A DNA stretch of 6,408 nt. It comes from Chitinophaga pinensis (lineage in GTDB: Bacteria > Bacteroidota > Bacteroidia > UKL13-3). Location: assembly GCA_945876985.1 (NCBI GenBank), contig CAMCQX010000101.1:1-6408 (forward strand), in the 5' to 3' direction. Within the stretch, counting starts at the first letter, position 1. Each line of letters starts with the position of its first letter. A program made the translations under genes and the position numbers. The notes under the pieces were generated by a model, which was given only the letters and a program-made list of their open reading frames with translations, made no database searches and had not been told where the DNA came from. This document shows, piece by piece, positions 1 to 6,408 of this stretch.

Positions 1-366
<366 letters not shown>

Positions 367-417
367 TTATAAATGCAACTTATTTTATTTTTCAATAAGA
401 ATAAAATGCATGGTTTA

Positions 418-1518
418 TTAATTCATTATTTTCACAAATTCATCGAACAAATACCTGCTATCATGCGGACCAGGAGCTGCTTCGGGATGATATTGAACTG
501 AAAATGCTTTTTTGTTTTTCAATTTTATTCCTTCAATGGTTTCATCGTTTAAATTGACATGCGTAATTTCAATATTTGTATTGTTATCTACGTCTTTTGC
601 CTTAACTGCAAAACCATGATTTTGAGAAGTAATTTCACATAAACCAGTTTGTAAATTTTTAACCGGATGATTCAAACCTCTGTGTCCGTTAAACATTTTA
701 AAAGTTTCTAATCCTTGGCTTTCTGCCAATATTTGATGGCCTAAACAAATTCCAAATAAAGGCACACCAGCATCAACTATTTGTTTAACAGTTTCTACTG
801 CGTAAGGCATTACACTTGGATCGCCAGGACCATTTGAAATCATGAATCCATTGGGTTTAAATTTCATCATTTCTTCAAAGGAAGTATTACAATTAAATAC
901 TGCTAAATAATTATCTCTTTCGGTTAGGCAACGTAAAATATTTTTCTTTACACCTAAATCCAACACCGCAACTCTTCTTGCAGCATCTTCATTTCCTACA
1001 TAATAAGTTTCGGTAGTTGATACTTTGCTGGCAAGCTCTAAACCTTCCATGGAAGGCACTTTTGCTAACTCAGCAGTTAATTCCTCTATGGTTTTTTCTT
1101 CCGATGAAATGATGCAATTCATGGCGCCTTTTTGACGAATGTGGCGAACAATTGCTCTGGTATCAACATCAGAAATTCCAACCAAATTATTAACTGAAAA
1201 ATACTCTTGAATGGTTTGATCTGCTAATTTTCTATCGTGAGTTACGTTAAAGCTTTTACAAACTAAACCAGCAATTTTAATGTCATTGCTTTCAATTTCA
1301 TCGTTATGAATGCCGTAATTTCCAATATGTACATTGGTTTCTACTAATATTTGTCCAAAATAACTTGGGTCTGTAAAAACTTCTTGATAGCCCGACATGC
1401 CAGTATTAAAGCATATTTCGCCATATGTAGTACCTATTTTACCGATTGAAGTTCCTTTAAATACAGTGCCATCGGCTAAAAGTAACACTGCTGGAAATTT
1501 GTTTATTAACTTTGTCAA
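418..1518 (-). CDS. carA: Carbamoyl-phosphate synthase small (glutaminase) subunit
   Basis: CarA hydrolyses glutamine and passes ammonia to CarB, which makes carbamoyl phosphate for pyrimidine and arginine synthesis. The 366-residue protein has the CarA-specific N-terminal domain (ADGTVFKG at 15-22, FNTGMSGYQEVFTDPSYFGQ at 37-56) and a C-terminal class I glutamine amidotransferase domain. The latter holds SNGPGDP at 228-234, GICLGHQ with the nucleophile Cys258, and QYHPEA with His344 and Glu346, so the triad is complete. Length is normal. The start is a TTG at 1516-1518. There is no in-frame ATG or GTG between it and the upstream TGA at 1576-1578, the next in-frame candidates (GTG at residue 11, ATG at residue 41) cut into the conserved N-terminus, and as I remember Flavobacterium CarA the TTG gives the right length before the ILLADGT segment. 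No Shine-Dalgarno is visible. carB is not adjacent; eno follows after 75 bp. Confidence 0.97.
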   Translation of the reverse strand: MTKLINKFPAVLLLADGTVFKGTSIGKIGTTYGEICFNTGMSGYQEVFTDPSYFGQILVETNVHIGNYGIHNDEIESNDIKIAGLVCKSFNVTHDRKLADQTIQEYFSVNNLVGISDVDTRAIVRHIRQKGAMNCIISSEEKTIEELTAELAKVPSMEGLELASKVSTTETYYVGNEDAARRVAVLDLGVKKNILRCLTERDNYLAVFNCNTSFEEMMKFKPNGFMISNGPGDPSVMPYAVETVKQIVDAGVPLFGICLGHQILAESQGLETFKMFNGHRGLNHPVKNLQTGLCEITSQNHGFAVKAKDVDNNTNIEITHVNLNDETIEGIKLKNKKAFSVQYHPEAAPGPHDSRYLFDEFVKIMN

Positions 1519-1531
1519 AGTGGTTTGGGTT

Positions 1532-1565
1532 TTGGCAAAAGTAAACTTTTTTAACTTTTTGCCAA
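1532..1565. repeat. 9-bp perfect inverted repeat framing the carA promoter
   Basis: TTGGCAAAA (1532-1540) and TTTTGCCAA (1557-1565) are exact reverse complements separated by 16 bp, so the arm centres are 25 bp apart. On the minus strand the first arm begins with the TTG of the -33 element and the second contains the TTTTG of the -7 element. The arms therefore sit on both polymerase contact sites. It could be an operator for a dimeric regulator, or a hairpin in read-through RNA from the upstream genes. It is not a typical intrinsic terminator, because the second arm is followed by AACCCAAACC rather than a T tract. A chance repeat in A+T-rich DNA cannot be excluded. Confidence 0.55.
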
Positions 1566-1566
1566 T
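1536..1566 (-). promoter_or_regulatory. Bacteroidota-type promoter for carA
   Basis: Read on the minus strand, ATTG (1566-1563) is followed after 19 bp by TACTTTTG (1543-1536). The second box matches the Bacteroidota primary sigma -7 consensus TAnnTTTG at every fixed position; the first matches the -33 TTTG in three of four bases, and the 19-bp spacing is the usual one. Transcription would start about 4-7 bp downstream, near 1529-1532, leaving a leader of only some 11-14 bases before the carA TTG. The site lies in the 75-bp gap between the membrane-protein gene and carA, as expected for an independent carA(-eno) unit. This is a motif match only; no transcript data are available. Confidence 0.6.
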
Positions 1567-1593
1567 TGATGTTTCTCAATCATTGTCCACAAA

Positions 1594-2832
1594 TTATACT
1601 AATTCTTTGTGAAGGCCTGTTTTTGTATTGTTTACAAATAATAAAATAAAAATGATGGTGTAAGCCACACCCAATTGGGTAGTTAAAAATGCTTCAATGA
1701 GAAAGGCCATGGAAATAACCAAAAAATGCGCTAATAAATTCATATTCTGAATATCTGTAACAATTGGAAAATAAAAGGAAGCTAAAAATATCAATAATCC
1801 TATCATTCCAATGGAAGCCAAATAAAACAAAAACTGATTATGAGGAATTATTTTTTTAGTAACATCAGGGTATTTTTCTGTAAATATTTGATTGTTTAAA
1901 TCTTCAATATCACCTAATCCACAACCCAAAAACCAGGAAGAATTTTCAGTAATTTCAATGGCATTTTTATAGGAAATCATCCTGCTTCCTAGCGATTGGT
2001 CATTTGCACTCCCACCATTTTTATAATTATCAATGTCTTTTTGCGTATTGGTTAATTTGTTTCTTACAGTTGGAGAAAACTTGAAGGTAAACACAGTAAC
2101 AATGGCACACAATACAAATATTGAAAACGATAAAATGTATTGCTTTTTAAGTATAATTTGCTCGTAAAAAACCAATAATACTAATCCATAAAATGAAAAC
2201 AAACCCGCACGAACAGAAAAAATATGAAGAAATATGATTAGAAAAATGGTAATGAAAATGATTATTAACTTATTAAGCAAAACACTTTCATATTTAAAAG
2301 AATTGTAAAGCAAATAAATAGAAAAAGCACACATTAAACTAAATGTGGGATGGTGCCCAACCATGGTAGGCATGACCCTACTTTCTAGATAGGCTTGGTT
2401 TACTTCTGCTTGGTTATTAAAATAAAAAACCAATGCTTGAATGGCAGTAATTATTACACCTAAAACAAATGTGTAAATAATAATTTTTTTTCTTTTTTCA
2501 GCTATTTCGTCCATTTGTGCATAGGCAAATGGCATGACCAAAAATGGAATTAGAATTTGTATTCTTAAGCTAAAATAGTTTAAATTATCTGAATACAAAA
2601 CGGAAGGAATTAACACCAAAAAACTAATAATTAAAGCTAAAAGAGATTTGGAATTCAATAAGTTTTTGATCCAATTTTTAGGTTTTGCTGAAAGCAATCC
2701 AACCAATGTAAACCCAATCATGGCAATGCTTAACAAAGCTCTAAAATAATCAGTAGTAAAAATTCCAATAACAGAAAGCCATAAAAAAAACAGCAATAAG
2801 TCGTTGTTATATTTTAAAAACTTTTCTTTCAT
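1594..2832 (-). CDS. O-antigen ligase/polymerase superfamily membrane protein (Wzy_C type)
   Basis: This 412-residue inner-membrane protein has about 11-12 predicted membrane segments (roughly 11-28, 30-48, 62-80, 88-105, 117-138, 160-177, 187-205, 208-226, 231-250, 331-355, 362-382, 384-400). A large polar loop lies at about 251-330, before the last three. This layout and the motifs SVRAG (206-210), SRMISYKNAIE (283-293), GCGLGD (303-308) and PHNQFL (330-335) fit the Wzy_C/WaaL family. Members move lipid-linked glycans onto lipid A core, another repeat unit or a protein; they rely on conserved Arg and His residues around the periplasmic loop, for which Arg208 and His331 are the candidates here. 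Ligase, polymerase and protein O-glycosyltransferase cannot be told apart by sequence alone. The ATG at 2830-2832 lies 6 bp after the recN stop, so it is read from the recN transcript. No other glycan gene is in the window. Confidence 0.85.
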   Translation of the reverse strand: MKEKFLKYNNDLLLFFLWLSVIGIFTTDYFRALLSIAMIGFTLVGLLSAKPKNWIKNLLNSKSLLALIISFLVLIPSVLYSDNLNYFSLRIQILIPFLVMPFAYAQMDEIAEKRKKIIIYTFVLGVIITAIQALVFYFNNQAEVNQAYLESRVMPTMVGHHPTFSLMCAFSIYLLYNSFKYESVLLNKLIIIFITIFLIIFLHIFSVRAGLFSFYGLVLLVFYEQIILKKQYILSFSIFVLCAIVTVFTFKFSPTVRNKLTNTQKDIDNYKNGGSANDQSLGSRMISYKNAIEITENSSWFLGCGLGDIEDLNNQIFTEKYPDVTKKIIPHNQFLFYLASIGMIGLLIFLASFYFPIVTDIQNMNLLAHFLVISMAFLIEAFLTTQLGVAYTIIFILLFVNNTKTGLHKELV

Positions 2833-2836
2833 TAAT

Positions 2837-2840
2837 TCCT
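2837..2840 (-). promoter_or_regulatory. Ribosome-binding site overlapping the recN stop codon
   Basis: The minus strand reads TAGGAATTAATG: the TAG is the recN stop, the AGGA (2840-2837) is a Shine-Dalgarno-like tetramer, and the ATG (2832-2830) starts the membrane-protein gene four bases later. Ribosomes that finish recN would stop on top of this site, so translational coupling is plausible. It also supports the chosen start. The other complete genes in the window lack a comparable signal. Confidence 0.5.
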
Positions 2841-4500
2841 AGTTGTTTATTAATTCTTTTGCTGCTAAAATAACTTGTTCAGTAGGATTATTTCCACTTA
2901 ACATCACTGCAATTTCATTAATTTGTTCGGATTTATCAAGCAATCTAATATTTGAATAGGTTTTTTCGTGATCATTTTGCTTATAAACATTAAAATGAGC
3001 ATCGGCTTTTGCAGCAATTTGTGGTAAATGTGTAATGGCTAAAACTTGGTGTTTCAATGCATGTTTCTTTAAAACTTCTGAAACTTTTAAAGCTGCTTCT
3101 CCACTTATTCCGGTGTCTATTTCATCAAAAACTATGCTTGGTAAATTTACTTTTTCACTGATCAATGATTTCACGCAAAGCATTAATCGGCTTAACTCTC
3201 CCCCACTTGCTACCTTATTTATAAGCTGCAAGTTTGAACCTTTATTAGCTGCAAATAAAAATTCAATTTTATCAATGCCATTGGTATTTATTTGGTTTGC
3301 ATCCAATAACTCTCTATTAATTTTTAATATAGCATCGGGCATGGAAACTTCTGTTAATAATTGTTTTACTTTTTGTTCTATTACAGGAATAATGGCTTCG
3401 CGTTTTGTACTTACTATTTTTGCTTGATTGAATAAATCTGATTTCATTTCAAGCAATTCGAGGCTAACTTTTTCAATTTCATGTTGCAATGAAACAGTGG
3501 CAAACAAATTATTTTCCAACTTTTCTTGAAATTGTAGCAGCGCTAAGTTATTATCTACTCTGTGTTTCTTTTGTAAATTTATTAATAACTGCAAACGTGC
3601 TTCTATACTAGCCAATTCAGTAGGATTAGCAGAAGTTTTATCAGAAATTGTTTCCAATTCAGCCGAAATATCTTTCAATTCTACAATAGATTGTTCTATT
3701 CTATTGCTCAATTCTCCTATCAATTTATTGTGCTTTACTATTGGTGACAAATTGCTTTTTATGCTGCGCAATTGATCTATTAAACTTGGTTCTGATAAAT
3801 CTAAAGCGGCATAAGCATTAAAAGTTATTGCTTTTATTTCCTCTGCATTGCTCAGAAAGTTTAAATTTTCTTCTAATTCTATTTGTTCGTTTTCTTGCAA
3901 GTTGGCTTCTACTAATTCATTCAAAATAAATTGGTAATAATCTTCGTCTTGCTTTGATTTTGCTTCTTTTTCTATCAATTCGTTCAAATGCTTTTCAGTC
4001 TTTTTAAATAATAAAAATGATTGCTTGTAAACGCCTAATAATTCTTCATTTTCTGCTATGGCATCCACAATTGACAATTGAAAAACTGACTCATTTAAAG
4101 CCAATGTTTCATGCTGGCTAACTATATCAATCAGCATGTTTCCCAAATCCTTTAATTGATTTAAGTTTACTGGTGTATCATTTATAAATGCCCTTGATTT
4201 CCCATTTGCAGTAATCTCACGTCTAATAATACAATGGTCATCGTAATCTAATTCGCTATCGGTAAAAAACGATTTTAATTGATAAGGTTTGATATAAAAA
4301 TTTGATTCAATCACGCATTTATCTTCACCATTCATGATGGCTTTAGCATCGGCTCTTTCGCCAAGTACTAAGCCCAAGGCGCCCATTAATATTGACTTTC
4401 CCGCACCAGTTTCACCTGTTATTATATTTAAGCCTTTATGAAATTCTATTTCAACTTGCTTAATGATTGCGTAATTTTTAATGCTTAACTTTTGTAACAT
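2839..4500 (-). CDS. recN: DNA repair ATPase RecN
   Basis: RecN is an SMC-like cytoplasmic ATPase that acts at DNA double-strand breaks during recombinational repair. The 553-residue length is normal. The N-terminal ATPase half has the LSIKNYAII opening, Walker A GETGAGKS at 29-36 (Lys35) and a Q-loop in VSQHE at 127-131. A coiled-coil region rich in Glu, Lys and Leu runs from about 155 to 385, as two helical arms around a short central turn. The C-terminal half has the ABC signature ASGGELS at 431-437, Walker B IVFDEIDTG at 456-464 with Asp459 and Glu460, and the H-loop ITHLPQIAA at 489-497 with His491. All ATPase motifs are intact. The ATG at 4498-4500 is the family start. The gene follows a terminator and is probably the first gene of a two-gene unit. 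No LexA-like operator was recognised upstream. Confidence 0.98.
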   Translation of the reverse strand: MLQKLSIKNYAIIKQVEIEFHKGLNIITGETGAGKSILMGALGLVLGERADAKAIMNGEDKCVIESNFYIKPYQLKSFFTDSELDYDDHCIIRREITANGKSRAFINDTPVNLNQLKDLGNMLIDIVSQHETLALNESVFQLSIVDAIAENEELLGVYKQSFLLFKKTEKHLNELIEKEAKSKQDEDYYQFILNELVEANLQENEQIELEENLNFLSNAEEIKAITFNAYAALDLSEPSLIDQLRSIKSNLSPIVKHNKLIGELSNRIEQSIVELKDISAELETISDKTSANPTELASIEARLQLLINLQKKHRVDNNLALLQFQEKLENNLFATVSLQHEIEKVSLELLEMKSDLFNQAKIVSTKREAIIPVIEQKVKQLLTEVSMPDAILKINRELLDANQINTNGIDKIEFLFAANKGSNLQLINKVASGGELSRLMLCVKSLISEKVNLPSIVFDEIDTGISGEAALKVSEVLKKHALKHQVLAITHLPQIAAKADAHFNVYKQNDHEKTYSNIRLLDKSEQINEIAVMLSGNNPTEQVILAAKELINN

Positions 4501-4560
4501 AAATGGAGGGCATAAAAGTAAGTTTTAGATTTTACTTTTTTTTATAAAATTACCTCAAAC

Positions 4561-4596
4561 AAAAAAAGCCTTTAGTTTTACAACTAAAGACTTTTT
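4561..4596 (-). terminator. Intrinsic terminator after the lipoprotein gene
   Basis: The arms CTTTAGT (4570-4576) and ACTAAAG (4583-4589) pair perfectly around a 6-base loop. After one mismatch (4569/4590), the stem continues with a G-C pair (4568/4591) and five A-T pairs (4563-4567 with 4592-4596). On the minus strand the stem ends in seven T residues (4567-4561), the expected U tract. It starts 15 bp after the stop of the lipoprotein gene and separates that unit from recN. The flanking A and T runs make it symmetrical, so it could stop transcription from either side, but no plus-strand gene points into it here. Confidence 0.85.
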
Positions 4597-4611
4597 GAAA
4601 TATTATATTCT

Positions 4612-5010
4612 TTATTTAATTTGTATGGCAGTTGCTAAAATTTTTATTTCAGTCTTTCCATTTTTTAGTTCTTTAACTGCTTTTCCAGTTACAGTGGCTA
4701 CTTTTCCATCTATGTTTCGTGGTAATGCAAATGCTTTTTTCTCCACTTCTACAAAAATGGCTTCGCCACCTTTGTTTTCTAATGTAAGCCAACAACCTTC
4801 GCCTTTGCAGTATTTTTCAATAATTCCTGTAACGTTTACATTTGCTTCTGTTTGCGTTTGCAATAATGAAATTACATCACTCACTGTTTTTAGCGAATCA
4901 GTTAAAACCGTAGCACCAAAGTTCCCGGTATTAGGTAACTTGGCTCTTGGGTCATTGCTGCATGCAACAAAAACAATAGAAACAATAAGAATTAAAAGTA
5001 ATTTTTTCAT
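4612..5010 (-). CDS. Small lipoprotein, DUF4920-like
   Basis: The product is a 132-residue exported lipoprotein of unknown function. Starting from the ATG at 5008-5010 it has a textbook signal peptide: MKK, a hydrophobic core LLLILIVSIVFV, then Ala16-Cys17, where Cys17 would be lipidated. Three codons upstream is an in-frame TTG (5017-5019), but the ATG places the basic residues at the very N-terminus and is preferred. The mature part resembles DUF4920 proteins of Bacteroidota: an FGA segment near the start, then VNVTGIIEKYCKGEGCWLTL at 59-78 with Cys68 and Cys73 as a CX4CW motif, and a beta-rich remainder containing ALPRNIDGKVATVTGKA, suggestive of a small barrel. The cysteines could bind metal or form a disulphide; this is inference. 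It lies 19 bp after the S46 peptidase gene and is followed by a terminator, so it is the last gene of that unit. Confidence 0.8.
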   Translation of the reverse strand: MKKLLLILIVSIVFVACSNDPRAKLPNTGNFGATVLTDSLKTVSDVISLLQTQTEANVNVTGIIEKYCKGEGCWLTLENKGGEAIFVEVEKKAFALPRNIDGKVATVTGKAVKELKNGKTEIKILATAIQIK

Positions 5011-5029
5011 GCTTTGCAATTCAAAAATT

Positions 5030-6408
5030 CTAATTATTTACTACATCCATTTCGTCAACAATGTGTTTTGCATTGGCATATTTTTCAATAATCCATAATA
5101 CATAACGAATGTCAACATTGATGGTTCTTTGTAATTTTTTATCAAAAATAACATCACCAGCCATTGCTTCAATGTTACCATCAAAAGCTAAACCTATTAA
5201 CTGACCTTTACCGTTAAGCACAGGTGAACCTGAATTTCCTCCAGTAATATCATTATCAGTTAAAAAACAAACTGGCATGTAACCTTTTGCATCTATGTAT
5301 CTACCAAAATCTTTTTGCTTATATAATTCTAATAAACGAGCAGGTAAATCAAATTCTGCATCACCTGCTTTGTATTTTTTAACCATACTTTCCATGGTAG
5401 TATAATAATTTACTTTTGCATCATTTCTTTTATCAGCTGGCAATGCTCTTACTTTTCCATAAGTTAAACGAAGAGTAGAGTTAGCATCGGGATATTGAAT
5501 AGTTGCTAATTTTGATTCTCTTAAACCTTCTACTAACAAACGGTATGAAGCTAAAAAATCATTTTGAGCTTTTGTTATTGTATCTGATTTTGCCATTAAA
5601 TGTGCTAATAAATCGCTAGACAAAGCATAAATTGGATCGTTTGTTAATAAACCTTTTGATGGGAAATTTAAAAATGCCATCAATCTTTCTTCTGAAGTAA
5701 AAATACTCATTGTAAAAATTGAATTTACATAACTATCATAATTATTACCAATAGCAATTACAGCAGGTGCTAAAGGATATCCAACTGATTTAGATGAATA
5801 CAAAGCTAATTGTGCTTTTAAAATATCTTTTTCAGCGGGTAAATGCATGTCTGCAAAAAACGATTTGATATCATTTTCTAAATCAGCTTTCATTTTACCT
5901 TTGCTAGCAGCATCGGCAGCGGCATAATTCATTAATTGTTTACCAAATCCTCTTGAAATTGTTCCAAATGATGATGTTCTTACTAATTGTTGTAAGTAAT
6001 TATCGTGTCTGGCTTTTTCGTTAGTTAAATTATAATAAGCATTTATTTTACCTATTACAGTACCATATTTAGCTTTATTAGCAGGCTTATTAGCCCAACC
6101 ATTGAACTTTGATTCTTGTTCTGCTTTCGATTTAGCGGTACCAAATTTTGTTAATGCATCAATCATTCCTTGACGGTTTTTCCAATAATTAGCTACACCA
6201 GCATATTTTGAAGCATATATTAAATTCATTGCATCGCTTTGAACCATGTATTTTTTCATGTTGTCCATACCAGTTTTTGAACCTTCAACCCAAGCTGGGT
6301 AAGAAAATTTTACATTTTGTTCTATTCCACCAGCGGGCATCCATCTGTTTGTTCTTCCTGGATATCCTAAAATCATGGCAAAATCGTTTTCCTTCAAACC
6401 ACCAATAT
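5030..6408 (-). CDS. S46 family dipeptidyl-peptidase, C-terminal part (DPP7-like)
   Basis: S46 peptidases are periplasmic serine exopeptidases that release dipeptides from peptide N-termini; they feed asaccharolytic or protein-degrading Bacteroidota. The visible 458 codons are the C-terminal two thirds of a protein of about 700 residues, open at the window edge; the frame is open to 6408 (IGG before LKENDFAMILGYPGRT), so the TTG at 6395-6397 is an internal Leu, not a start. Seen are the GYPGRT motif next to the edge, a long helical insertion domain with many Lys, Ala and Asn residues, and the nucleophile motif GGNSGSP (Ser codon 5231-5233). The catalytic His and Asp and any signal peptide lie outside. 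The residue 18 after the Ser is Gly (5177-5179), in LAFDGN; this position is Gly in DPP7 and Arg in DPP11. The stop is TAG at 5030-5032. The lipoprotein gene follows in the same unit. Confidence 0.95.
   Translation of the reverse strand, partial: IGGLKENDFAMILGYPGRTNRWMPAGGIEQNVKFSYPAWVEGSKTGMDNMKKYMVQSDAMNLIYASKYAGVANYWKNRQGMIDALTKFGTAKSKAEQESKFNGWANKPANKAKYGTVIGKINAYYNLTNEKARHDNYLQQLVRTSSFGTISRGFGKQLMNYAAADAASKGKMKADLENDIKSFFADMHLPAEKDILKAQLALYSSKSVGYPLAPAVIAIGNNYDSYVNSIFTMSIFTSEERLMAFLNFPSKGLLTNDPIYALSSDLLAHLMAKSDTITKAQNDFLASYRLLVEGLRESKLATIQYPDANSTLRLTYGKVRALPADKRNDAKVNYYTTMESMVKKYKAGDAEFDLPARLLELYKQKDFGRYIDAKGYMPVCFLTDNDITGGNSGSPVLNGKGQLIGLAFDGNIEAMAGDVIFDKKLQRTINVDIRYVLWIIEKYANAKHIVDEMDVVNN

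Noticed and set aside
375..382. Possible eno -7 box TAAGTTGC
   Set aside because: It misses two fixed bases of TAnnTTTG and has no TTTG at a suitable distance upstream; eno is more simply read from the carA promoter.
382..407. 8-bp inverted repeat (ATTTTATT/AATAAAAT, 10-base loop) between carA and eno
   Set aside because: Only A-T pairs and no T tract after it; in such A+T-rich spacer DNA this is expected by chance and would be too weak as a terminator.
1397..1612. 71-codon plus-strand open frame
   Set aside because: It lies mostly antisense to the start of carA and runs across its promoter; the translation resembles no known protein and it is a by-product of A+T-rich coding DNA.
3035..3427. 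130-codon plus-strand open frame inside recN
   Set aside because: It is fully antisense to the conserved C-terminal ATPase half of RecN, which explains the sequence completely.
4513..4520. Possible recN -7 box TACTTTTA
   Set aside because: Close to TAnnTTTG (last base differs), but no TTG-type -33 element lies 17-23 bp upstream. recN must have a promoter in the 60 bp before it if the terminator works fully, yet I cannot fix its place.
5017..5019. In-frame TTG as an earlier start of the lipoprotein gene
   Set aside because: It adds only three residues (Leu/Met-Gln-Ser) before a Met-Lys-Lys signal peptide start; the ATG at 5008-5010 fits lipoproteins better.
4595..5098. 167-codon plus-strand open frame over the lipoprotein gene
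   Set aside because: It is antisense to a gene with a clear signal peptide and family-like domain, starts inside a terminator arm and crosses two minus-strand genes.
6395..6397. TTG as the start of the S46 peptidase
   Set aside because: The frame continues to the window edge and the family needs about 250 more N-terminal residues, including the catalytic His and Asp; this codon is an internal Leu.

Overview
The window is a 6.4 kb piece of ordinary chromosome, most probably from a member of the Bacteroidota. The reasons are the strongly A+T-rich sequence, an S46-family dipeptidyl-peptidase (a family typical of this phylum), a small DUF4920-type lipoprotein, start sites with little or no Shine-Dalgarno signal, a promoter that matches the Bacteroidota TTTG/TAnnTTTG pattern, and the carA-eno gene pair. 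I cannot name a genus. All six genes are on the minus strand, so transcription runs from high to low coordinates.

In transcription order, the window opens inside an S46 dipeptidyl-peptidase (6408 to 5030, N-terminal third cut off). A short lipoprotein gene follows 19 bp later (5010 to 4612), and a clear stem-loop terminator (4596 to 4561) closes that unit. The second unit is recN (4500 to 2839) and a polytopic membrane protein of the O-antigen ligase/polymerase superfamily (2832 to 1594). These two are 6 bp apart, and the recN stop codon lies inside the only convincing ribosome-binding site in the window. The third unit starts at a good promoter (1566 to 1536), which is framed by a 9-bp inverted repeat. 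It drives carA (1518 to 418), which starts with TTG, and probably also eno (342 to 1, cut by the window edge).

The functions are mostly housekeeping: peptide uptake nutrition in the periplasm (S46 peptidase), recombinational repair (RecN), pyrimidine and arginine precursor synthesis (CarA) and glycolysis (enolase). The membrane protein is a glycan ligase or polymerase candidate without any visible glycan-synthesis neighbours. I see no mobile element, CRISPR array, tRNA, rRNA, phage gene or defence system, and no evidence of a new multi-gene system. The most interesting points are the control region of carA (inverted repeat on the promoter, very short predicted leader, TTG start) and the residue in the S46 peptidase that predicts DPP7-like rather than DPP11-like specificity. 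There is no gene-free stretch longer than about 110 bp.
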